Assembly (NCBI GenBank): GCA_021642125.1
Contig: JAKIXB010000033.1
Span: forward strand, 62,001 to 126,000
Direction: 5' to 3'
Source: Nothophoma quercina
Taxonomy: Eukaryota; Ascomycota; Dothideomycetes; Pleosporales; Didymellaceae
DNA length: 64,000 bases
The notes below the pieces were generated by a model. That model did not search any database. It was given only the letters and a program-made list of their open reading frames with translations, and was not told where the DNA came from. The position numbers and the translations under genes are program-made. Positions 33,830 to 44,786 of this stretch are shown one piece after another. Position 1 is the first letter of the stretch; each line of letters opens with the position of its first letter.

Positions 33830-36593
33830 ATGAGCTACCACCACCAGCCCGGCCAGCCTCAGCTAGGGGCGACGTTCGTCCCTGGTGGGTTCGATGACTA
33901 TTATATGCCGGCTCCTTCGCCTGAAGTCATTTCGCCAGCGCCTCAACGGTTCGTCTGACCCCTACAAGTTGCGCCTTGAAATTGCGCCTGCTGACGTAGC
34001 TCGCCCGGGATAGGATAATGCCCGAGGTGCCTGAGAACATGCAAGAAAACTTACAGTACATGGAACTGGAGGCCAACGGCCCCCGCAGCGCAAATACAAT
34101 GGCGTCGCCAGGGCAAGACTACAACCAGACACAGGGCAACTTCCCGCTACGACAGTCGGGCTTCCAGGACGGAGGCGCGCCCGCGAACGGAGAGCAATGG
34201 CCGGCGCGACACACCAGCATCTCTTCTGCCTATCGAGGGCCTCCCAATGTGCAGCCGCACAATGACTTCCAGCAGCCCTCACACGACTACAATCAGTTCG
34301 CGCAAACCGGAGATGCGCCCAACTTCTCGCCGTTTCCCAAGCTGCCGAACCGCCCGCCGAACGTACCGCAGTCCGACGATGAGAAAGAGGCAACGCTCGA
34401 GAATGCGCGTCTGCCTGTACTCAACTCGAACGACCCTGAAATGCAGCTGGCATGGGCACAAGATGCATTGTCCTACGTAGATGCCGCGCAACTACACGAG
34501 CTGCGGATCGCTGAGACACAAGGCGCCAGGCCATCAACGCCACAGATCGAGCACCAGCTGCGCGCAGATGCAATGAATGTAGTGCAGTTTCTCGCAGACC
34601 AGCACCACCCAAAAGCTACATTCATGCGAGGAATGTGGTTGGAGTTCGGCAAGTTTGGCCTGCGCGCGGACAAGAAGGAGGCTTTTAGGTGTTATTCTCG
34701 GGCAGCTAGCAAGGGCTATGCAAGAGCTGAGTACCGAATGGGCATGCAATTTGAGCAATCGAACGATCCCATCCGCGCTCTGCAACACTACAAGACTGGT
34801 GCAGATCAGGGAGACTCCGCGTCGAACTACCGTTTGGGCATGATGACCTTGCTTGGGCAGCATGGGCAGCAACAAGACTTTGCTAAAGGTATTCAACTGA
34901 TCCGGATCGCTGCATCTTCAGCAGACGAGAATGCTCCCCAGGGTGCATACGTTCTGGGTATGCTGCAGTCGCGAGAACTGCCGCAGATCCAGGTGCCTGA
35001 TATGTACCTGCCTTATGACGAGAAAGCAGCTAGACAGAACATCGAGAAGGCGGCATACTTGGGGTTTGCGAAGGCTCAGTTGAAGATGGGATCCGCCTAC
35101 GAGCTGTGCAGCTTGAGCTGTGAGTTTAACCCTACTTTATCGCTGCACTACAACGCATTAGCCTCACGTCAAGGCGAACCGGAAGCGGACATGGCCATTA
35201 GCAAGTGGTTCCTCTGTGGCCATGAGGGCGAGTTCTCGAAGAACGAAGAGTTGGCGTATGTCTACGCACAACGCGCCGCAGCCACCGGGCTTGCCACCGC
35301 CGAGTTCGCCATGGGCTACTTCAACGAGATCGGCATGCACGTGCCTGTCGATTTACAAAAGGCGATGGAGTGGTACGAGAAGGCGGAACGGAACGGCAAC
35401 AAAGACGCAATTGCACGGATCCAGAGTCTGTCCCTGTCGAGGACTCTGTCAAAGAAGGACCACGAGGATGTTGCAATCAACAGGATCAAGTCTACGCACG
35501 GTTCGATGCGTGGAAAACGGCCAGCTAGGCTGCAAAAGCCTGCAGCGTCTGCTTTGCCATCTATCAACGACAACAGCCCTTCCGATTACGGAAGCAGAGG
35601 CGATTCCACAACCCCATACCCCGTCTCAGATCAGCCACCTGTTATCAACGCCTCACCCAACGCAGCGCCGTATGGGCGTTCTGCATCAGTTGCACCCTAC
35701 CCAGTCGACAACGGCCCACCGCGGGTTGGATCAGCACGTCCCATGGCAGGCGGTTTCACACCAGAGATTCGAGCTTCCAGCGCTCGGCCGACATCCTCAG
35801 GCGCGTTTAACATCAATCCTGATATTTATCCTCCCAAAGATAGCTATGGGCGTGGCCGACCCCCTCTTGGTCCAGAATCACAAACCAGCCCGCTTCCTCT
35901 ACGACCTCATAGTAGCGTGAACGAGATCGGCCCGGGAGGCCGCGGCATGCGCCCTCCTCCCGGCGGTGGTCGTGGTGGGTTGCCTACTGGAGGACCTGCA
36001 GGCTATAGGCAGCCAGGAGGGCCAAGCGCACAGCGTCCAGAGACCGACCGCCCCCTGACGGCCCAGCCTGCCGACATTGGTTACAGTGCGCCAGACTCAC
36101 GAAACAAGCTGCAGAAACCCGGACAAGGAATGAAGAAGGCGCCAACACTACCAGATATTGGCTACGTTGCTCCCCTGGAGCCACGACAGCATACGAGACC
36201 TTCTACAGTGCAACCTGGTCAAGAAAGCAGGACGAATTCCATGCGTCCGGACAGGCCAGGGACTGCCACACCTGGACAAGGTTCACGTCCGTCATCAAGA
36301 CCAGGTTCAGCTGGCCGACCTTACGGTCAAGAAGGCACACCTAAGCCGCAGAGGGCTCCCACACAGCAGCAGAGACCGCCGCCACAAGCTGCGCCTGCAT
36401 CTGCGCCTGCGCCTGCCAGCAAACCAGCTGCGGCACCCGCAGCGAAGCCTGCAGTTTCTTCACCACCAGGCAAAGGACCGAAGACCTTCGACGAAATGGG
36501 TATTGGACAGGCGCCCCAGGATAAGGATTGTGTAAGTTGCATCTTCAGCTCTCTCAATATCATCAGGCTAACATGCAATAGGTGGTCATGTAA
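33830..36593 (+). CDS. chitin synthase regulator SKT5/Chs4 homologue, prenylated
   Basis: Exons 33830-33948, 34014-36531 and 36582-36593 give 882 aa. Disordered Pro/Gln-rich ends flank a block of Sel1-type repeats at about 195-470 (FMRGMWLEFGKFGLRADKKEAFRCYSRAA, AEYRMGMQFEQ, YRLGMMTLLGQHGQ, AQLKMGSAYELC, AEFAMGYFNEIG). The block ends in KKDHEDVAINRIKS, which fits the Skt5/Chs4 family that activates and anchors chitin synthase III at the septum. The final intron (50 nt, GTAAGT...ATAG) adds the four codons GTG GTC ATG TAA after Cys, so the protein ends in the CaaX box CVVM. Yeast Skt5 is likewise farnesylated. Retention of this intron would give an unprenylated tail. A start at 34018 would drop exon 1; the 33830 start gives the longer ORF. 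Confidence 0.92.
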
Positions 36594-37154
36594 ATCGAAC
36601 CGCATTGCCATCTCGTTCCAACTTGCATAGCGGGCCGCTTTCTGTAGAACACCTTGCATATTCTCTATTTAGGCAGCAAATGAGCTCACTTTATCATTAT
36701 TCGATTCTATACCCGAAGGCCCAAATGAGAGCCACATCTTAGGCCAGCTATGCATCGCTAGAGCACAAGGAATGAGAACATCCATCATGACGATGATAAA
36801 GTGTAACTGATTAGACGCGTGCACACATCACGTGCAGACGCGTCAAAAGTGAATATGCATGACGTATCTTTGCTTCCAGCATGAACATGTCCTTACTGAA
36901 GATATATTCCTGGTCAGGTATAATGGGCACTTGAGATTGCTCAAGACCAGTGTATGACATGCCAGGTCTATCATGGCAGGGCACAACGGAGTGTGCAGTT
37001 CTAGGGTCTGTTTGCTCTTGCCCTTAGCGTAACTTTTAGTTGAGTGGGGCGGCAATCAACGCGTCTGGTCTGCCCTCACCCGCGCTCCTCCACAACTCCA
37101 CCTCCGCCTGTAACACTTTCGCTACGTCAGCGCTCAGCACTTGCGCCTTGCAAC
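36594..37154. other. intergenic region
   Basis: SKT5 3' region and SMC6 promoter. No gene or RNA supported. Confidence 0.5.
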
Positions 37155-40100
37155 ATGGCCGCGGTCATGTCTGCAAAGCGGCCTCGCGCTCTCACTAACG
37201 GCATAGACTCAGTAGGCGGCGTTGGATACAATGGTCGCGTACGTTCACCACCGGTCTGCCGCATCTGCGAGATAACTTACGACTGCAGAATAAACGACCA
37301 CGGCAATCCCTACCAGATGAGGACGAACGATCCGCGAGCGACGACGAATCGAACGATAACGAAGAAGACGATCGAGACGCTGCCCGCGAAAACGACCAGA
37401 TGATCTGGGCGACACAGCAGGTACAAAAGGACTTTGGGGCTACCAGAAACCGACAAAACGTTCCGACCGACTGCGGTATCATTGAGGAAATTAGATGTGT
37501 CAACTTCATGTGTCACGTCAACCTGGTCATCACCTTGGGACCTCTCATTAATTTCATTATCGGTCATAACGGCAGTGGAAAGAGCGCGGTCCTTACAGCT
37601 CTGCAGATTTGTTTGGGTGGTAAGGCGACTGCCACCAACCGCGCACAAAACCTGAAGAGCTTGATCAAAGAGGGAGAGTCCCATGCTAGCGTACGCGTGC
37701 GAATCAAGAACCAGGGCCCGCTTGCGTTCAAACCAAGTGAATATGGCAAATCAATCTCTGTTGAGAGACATTTCAGCACCAACGGGACATCGGGTTTCAA
37801 GTTAAGGGACGAGAATGACAGAATCGTAACTACAAAGAAGTCAGAGCTCGAGGACATCCTGGATGCGTTTTCTATGCAGATCGACAACCCGATGAACGTG
37901 CTCACCCAAGACATGGCAAGGCAGTTCCTCAACCACTCCACCCCAAAGGACAAATACAAGTTCTTCCTGGCAGGCACACAACTCGAGACCCTTCATCGAG
38001 ACTACCAACAGATCGAAACATCATTGGAGGGAATGAATAGTCGAGAGGAAATCACCAAGGAAATTATTGCTTCCCGTCGTAAGGAGATGGAGACTTTGGC
38101 CAACAAGGCCAGAGAAGCAGCAAACCTTGAACAGTCGCGCAGGAGAGAGCATGAGCTGGCAAGACAAGCAGCGTGGGCAAAGGTTGAGGAAGAAGAGAGG
38201 GAATTGAAAGGAGTTGAAGATGAGATTGCACGCCTGGACGCTCTCATTGCGAAGCGGACAGCCGAAGCGAATGAAGCATCCGTTGCTTTCGACCGTGCAG
38301 ATGCAGCCGTGGAGGGCGCGCAAGAAGATGTGACCGAAACGACAACCCAGTTGGAGCCAAAGCAGCAAGCAGCTCAGGAGGCCAAGGAAACGTTCGAAGC
38401 TGTCAAACAGCAGATGCTCAATCTGCAGTCCGACGAAAGGAAAGCCCGAAGTGATATCACTATGAAGAGGAAGCATGTCGCCCAATACGAAGCTGAGATA
38501 GCCCAGCACAGGCAACGACAAGCTGAGGCTGATGATGGCAAATACGCTGAGAAGCAGCAGGAGTTGGAGATTGCTAAAGCCGAATATGCGCAGAAAGCGG
38601 AGGCCTCTGCAACACATGCCGAGAGTCTGCCAGAGGTCCAAAAACAATTGAGGGAGACGCTAAAAGAGAAGGCTCAGGCTGATCAGGCCGTTGGACGTGC
38701 TCAAAAGGACGAGGACCGTATCAGAGCGACTATCCGCGGCCTCGGTGGGAACAATAGGGAGTGGATCACAGCATACCAGCACCCCGATAAGCTGCGAAAC
38801 TTGCTCAAAGCCATCCAGGACAACAAGAGAAGGTTCCGGAACCAAGAAGAACTACCAGTGGGTCCGTTGGGACGTCACGTAAAGTTGGTCAACGCAGACT
38901 GGGGCTACATTTTGGAAAAGCAATTCGGCTCAAGCTTGAACGGCTTTGTCGTTACGAACAAATCCGATCAGACTGTCTTGGCGGAACTGATGAGGAGAAC
39001 CGGATGGTGAGTTAACAGAAGTCGAAGATTCAGACAAGGAGACTAATTCCGAAAGGCAATCGCCCATCTTCATAGGCAGCAAGAGCCCCATTGATACCTC
39101 CCGGCACGAACCTGATTCATCCCTGCTGACTTGGATGAGGGCGCTTAAGGTACGCATAACCTGGCTATCAAGCTCGCGGGAATCAAGCTAACAGCTCATA
39201 GGTTGACAACGATCTTGTGAAGAATCAGTTTATCATAAACCAAGGCTTTGAGCAAACAGTGCTCATCGAAGATCCTGACGAAGGCGCAAAGTTCATGAAT
39301 GCACGAGGGCCGATGAACAATAACGTGAAGATGTGCTTCACTTTTTCCTCTAAAAGCGACAAGAGGCGTGGTCGAGTCATCCAATTTACATCAGGCGGCG
39401 GTCTCAACAACAGTCCGATCGACGAATACCGAGGGCAGCTGCGTATGCAAGTTGATAAGGACGCCCAGATCCGGTATGTCAGCCGACCTTCACTTCTCTG
39501 ACCTCGCTGACTAGTGTCAAGACAGGAAGAGCAACAGCTTGAACTTGCAAAGGAAGCGACCCGTGCCGCGGAACAAGAGTCTAAGAAGCTCTTGGACAAA
39601 GTCAACTCTTGCAAAGCCCAGGAAGCCAACCATTCCCGTCTTGGGAAACAGATGAAGATCGCGCTTCAGAAAGCACAAGCTCGAGTGGAGAAGCTTGAAG
39701 GAGAATTGAGCGACGCAACGCCAGATGCAGCAGCCATCGAGGTTCTCGAAGAGCAGCTGGCCACTGCGAAAGAGGAGCAGGCACGGAATGAAGCAGTGTA
39801 CGAGGATATGGTCGCCAAGAAGGTCGAATTGGGCGATGAGAATGCCGACAACTTGCGAGCACTTAAAGCCGCGCAAACAGAGCTCCAGGATCTCGAGTTC
39901 AGACTGAACAAGGCCCAAGCAAGGGTCAGAACAATGCAGGGAAAACGAGAAGATGCTCTCAAAGCCAAGAATAAGGCGCTGGAGTCAATCCAAGCTGTCG
40001 AAGACAACAAGAAGCTGTGGGTTGAAGAGCGGTTCAACAAGCAGGCAAGCGTCGACGAATTAATTGCCGAAGCCACACCAATCGCTTCGGAACGCGTCGA

Positions 40101-40785
40101 AGTACCAGCAGGCAAATCCTTCGAGGACCTGCTTCAAACACGCCAAAAGCTTATAAAAGCACGAGAGCAGTCCGAGAAGCAACTCGGTGGTTCGCAGCAC
40201 GACCTCTTGATTCAAGCCAACGCAGCAAAAGCGGCGCACAAAGAGGCCACGGAAGAGTATCGGAGCATCGGTAACATCAAGAACCATCTGATAAAGACTC
40301 TACAGCATCGTCAAGTGCGATGGAAGCAGTTCCGCTCGGGGATCTCGGTGCGTGCTCGTGTCACGTTCGGCTACCTGCTCAGTGAACGCAAGTTCCGTGG
40401 TACCCTCCAGATCGACCACAGGAATCAGGCACTTGACATCAACGTCCAGCCAGACAGTACTGAGAAGTCTGGCGATGGAAGGCAGACGAAAACGCTGTCC
40501 GGCGGTGAGAAATCGTTTTCAACTGTCTGTCTGCTGCTGTCGTTATGGGATGCCATGGGCTCCCCTATCCGCTGCCTTGACGAATTCGACGTTTTCATGG
40601 ACAGCGTCAACCGAGACCGTAGTATGAACATGATCATCGCGGCAGCTCGACGCTCGGTTGGAAGGCAATTCATCTTCATCACACCACAGTCGATGAACAA
40701 CGTCCAGCAAGACTCGGACGTAAAGATCATTCGCATGACTGACCCTGAGCGTGGTCAAACGGCGCTCAATTTCTCAAGGGCGTAA
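37155..40785 (+). CDS. SMC6: SMC6, structural maintenance of chromosomes protein of the SMC5/6 complex
   Basis: Exons 37155-37238, 37289-39006, 39056-39149, 39202-39473 and 39522-40785 give 1143 aa, the usual length. The N-terminus is acidic; Walker A GHNGSGKS lies near residue 120 in the Smc6-type context FMCHVNLVITLGPLINFIIGHNG. A coiled coil, hinge (about 550-700, RNQEELPVGPLGRHVKL) and return coil follow. The ABC signature LSGGEKSFS is near 1048 and Walker B CLDEFDVFMDS near 1074. With Smc5 it forms the SUMO-ligase-linked complex that resolves joint DNA molecules. The last intron acceptor is CAAG, needed for frame; a nearer CAG is out of phase. Confidence 0.96.
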
Positions 40786-41355
40786 AAAGGGCAATCTAGG
40801 TCGCAGCGTTCTGAATGCATCTTCATTGTACATTGTTAAGGGAGGCGTATATGGGTGGTCATGGTGGTCTTGCTTGTTATACCCCGTCGGCGTTTGGGAG
40901 GTCTCCGGATCTGCATCAGGGCGATGCTCGAAATGGCATGGGGTGCCTTACATCGAACTCCTCCAGGGACGCGGCTAACACGCGTTGCGCGGCTCTCAGT
41001 AAAGGGATGTTCCTTGAAAACGAATCTATCTGCTACAAGATACTTGCGTGTAGTTAAGTGAAGTATTCCTAGCCATGCTCCCTTGTGTCAATACCTGATA
41101 GTGAAGTTGTCTTGGTCAAGTCTCAGCTGACAGTGGGAAAGGGCGTTCGTGGATATGCACGCAACGCCGCTTGGCCGCAGGCGATCATTGGTCATTGGCC
41201 GGACGACGACCAACAACACGAAGGCCGTCAACCTTCCCTGCAACACTGCACGAGCTTCGCTGCTGCTGAGGTAAACGTTGCCTGGCTTCTGTTCTCCGAT
41301 GAGGGCGCTCCACTCGCTGCCGCCCATGACATGCTCCTAGCTCGACGACAGCGAC
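40786..41355. other. intergenic region
   Basis: SMC6 3' region and F-box gene promoter. Nothing else supported. Confidence 0.5.
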
Positions 41356-44254
41356 ATGGCTTCTCCGCTTTCCACTCCCGGTAGTCCCAGGACCTCGTCG
41401 CCGTCGACCTTCGAGGAGGACGTTGCCCAGTCGCTCGCTTCCTCGCCGGACGATGCGCACACGATCGCGACACAAAGGGCGGCTGACGATGCCTGGCCGA
41501 GCCACCTTGCCGTGCCCATTGCTGTCGGCGCATCCACAGCAGCCGCGGTCGTGAAGCATGCGCCGAAGGGGAAAGAGAAGGCCGTTAAGAAACCGCTGCA
41601 ACTGCTGGACCTGCCCGTGGACATCTTGAAAGAGATCATACACCAGGTATGTCTGGTGCATGTCCACGCGACTGCTGCCGTGCGCCTACGTCACGCCATA
41701 TGCTGACCATAGACCTCTACAGCTGCCGCATACGAACGACCTCACGTCCCTCTCGCTCTGCCACACGGCCCTCCACCGTCTGACGATACCATGCATATAC
41801 TCGCGCTTCGACATTGTTTGGCCCGACGAAAGCACCCACATGGAACCGCGCTCCGGCGTCGATGCGCTTACCTACGGACTGGCAACACTCGTTATGGGAG
41901 ACGATTGCTTCCCGCACCAGAACCAACAATACCGGGAGCACGCCGCTCACACACCCACGGATACGCAGGCCACAACGCCCTACCCCATCCCGCGTCGGCG
42001 ATTCGGCAACTACTACGGTCAATTCACCAAGAAGTTCTCCCTCGGCAACGGCCCGCAGGCATGGGTGCAGGAGTACGTCATCACCAAGGAAAGTGGAAAG
42101 ATGCTGGGTACACTGGTGGCGCTTGCAATTGCGCGTATGATCAATCTCGAGACGTTTGTGTGGGACATGCCCACTGGAGTGCTGCGCGACGTGTGGCTTG
42201 CGCTGTCAAGTCTCGGCTGCCGGAATGATGGTGAGGCCTGCCGTCTGGAGCGCCTTTGGATTCGCTGGCATGACAATACAATCGATGCACCTGTCCCTCC
42301 GCCTGCGCCGCCTATGATTCTCAACAATGCCAATCTTCCCGCTCCTCCGAACACCACACATCCCAGCGGCGTAGGCTCGATCCCTCCTCCGGTCATCGTT
42401 CCTCAACCTTTCCAAGTGAGCAGCACGTCAGCGCTAGAGCGTGTCGAACATCCCACCTTTTCAGTCATACCCGCGCTAAAGAGCTTAAGTGTACTAGACA
42501 TCGACGAGCTACCGTATCTGGACGAGATGAGCATCCTGATTGCAAGATCCCAGAAGAAGCTACGGGAACTTCGTGTTGGTATCGCTCCCCATGCGCAGCA
42601 GCGGGACTGGGTAACAGTCTGGGACGGCGATGGCCTACAGCAAGTCGATTACAACGCTACTACGACGGCAGCTAGCTCGATTGGCGAAAAGAGACTTGGA
42701 GGCGTGCTGGGTGTGCTTGTTGGCCGGATCCATAACATGCGTCACTCTGAGGAGTCACCTCGAAAGCGTAGTGCAAGTGGAACGCAGGACAGGGTCGTAG
42801 AAACGACACCGTCGAAACCAACCGTCTCGAACCCTTTACCTTCGATTGCGTCGCTCTCGATGCAAGACAGGGATGTTGAGCCGGATGTCGACCACTTTGG
42901 GAACCCAATGGATGACTCGACGATCACAGAGGGTATCAGCTTGTTCAACGAGCATCTACCAGCTAGCACCGAACCTGCAATTCCGACAGCCACGCCAGTG
43001 AGGACGAGGAAACTTTCCGAGTTGACCAACGTAAGAAGTCGTGAGTTCATACCAGTGCCAGAAGACGAGCCGCAAGAGGAACTGTTGAACGGTAAGCTGA
43101 AGTTGGAGGTCTTGGAGCTCGAACGCATACCTCTGTCCGTTAGTGTCCTGCGGAGGGCGTTTGACTGGTCGATTTTGTCGACTTTGACTCTGCTACACTG
43201 TAGCAATCACGAGCAGCTGTGGAAGGTCCTTCGTCGAACATATACTCCCCGTGCGAGCTACGCTGGATCTCCGTCCTCATCGAAAGCGTACAAACAGTCC
43301 TACACCCTTCGATCTGAGTATCAACTTAACTTGAAGCGCATACACACCAACACTGTCTCACCATCTCTCATCTCATTCTTGAAGGAGACGCTAGCGCCGA
43401 ACAGCCTCGAGGTTCTCTTCTTGCAGGAAGGTCGCTCATACTCGTCTACGGTAACCGTCGATGCGATCTACCGGGGTCCCATGCGACGACACAAGGCGAG
43501 TCTGAAGAAGTTGATGATCGATAGTAGCGAGAAGGGACCTGATGGGCACACAACGACAAGTTCGAGATGGAGGCGATGGATGATGAACCGAGAGATTCTG
43601 ACATTCATCACGAGCGGGCGGATGAGCAGTCTGAGAGAGCTGGCGGTGTCGATCGACTACAAAGATTGGGTAAGTACCCACTGACGATGACGAGGATCAA
43701 AAACCGTACTGACCCAGGACTAGCATCACTTCCTCCAACGCCTGCCCTACATCCCGCATATCCGCTCTTTGTACATTCCCTTCATCGCCGACCATGCACA
43801 CGGTAATAACATCGACCCACGCGAACTCGCCTACCAGATCCTTGATATTGTACATCTGCGTCCGGAAATCGAGCTCTGCTACATGGGTCTTACACACAAA
43901 TGTTTTGAGATCTTAGAGAATCGGCCCACGAACTACGACTTACGAAGCGACAGTATGAGTGGCGAGGGTGGTGTCGGAGCACATGGCTACGTTGGCCATG
44001 ATCCTGTGATCATCAGTGACGACGAGAGCGAAGCCACGGAAGACGAGGATGATGATGACGACGATGCAGGAATGGTCCATGGTGGAGAAGAGACGGAGAG
44101 CGAAGCAAGCGAAGGCCCTCACGAGCAAGACAGTGACGATGAGTCTTTCATGCACGAGGAGCACAGAGGACCGAAACTCCGGGTACGGGAGATCCTGTTC
44201 TACGAAGAAAGAGTGGAGGCCTTTAGGAGAAGGCATGGCGTGCTAAGGCCGTAG
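41356..44254 (+). CDS. F-box protein
   Basis: Exons 41356-41646, 41723-43669 and 43724-44254 give 922 aa. A low-complexity Ser/Pro N-terminus leads to the F-box start PLQLLDLPVDILKEIIHQ, and the intron falls inside the box; exon 2 continues LPHTNDLTSLSLCHTALHRLTIPCIY. The large middle part has leucine-rich stretches that resemble degenerate LRRs (LKSLSVLDIDELPYLDEMSIL, LKLEVLELERIPLSVSVLRRAF). The C-terminus is highly acidic. F-box proteins bind Skp1 and bring substrates to SCF ubiquitin ligases; this one's substrate is unknown. It sits next to APC2, another ubiquitin-ligase gene, but I see no reason beyond chance. Confidence 0.8.
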
Positions 44255-44786
44255 GACGATAAAAAGTTCTACAGTGAACAGACAGGTCATAATGTTGCAT
44301 TTTTTCGGACATTAAACAGGGATCGGTGTGGTAACGGCGTAAGAAGAGGCGTCGACCTCTGGGTGTTTTGGTGTTTCTACGATGGTTCATGGGCAATGAC
44401 TGTAGTTTTAGATCCAGATGAGTGACTTAGCGATAGGCAGAGTCTTATATGCATTGATTGCTACTAGTGAAGTTCCTTTTACCCATTTCAGTAGAGAGAC
44501 ATACGCCCTCCTCTTGTCACGATAATCAGGAAGGGAACCCCACGTGCTTTCGCGTATCGATAGGCGCGTCAAGTTCACCGGCAACCACGACCAACAAACA
44601 ATCAAATACAGCAATAGCTACCAACGCACATCTACCGCATGCCCGCTATGACCCAATGACATCCCGCGATCTCTCATTACACACTTGTTCCAGTCTACGA
44701 AACCCATGATACCCCCTTGAGCCTTGACAGCAACGACTCCTACATCGCCCTCGAAGCGGGGGCCCGCAGCTCCACCGCAATCCACC
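44255..44786. other. intergenic region
   Basis: F-box gene 3' end and APC2 promoter. Nothing else supported. Confidence 0.5.
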
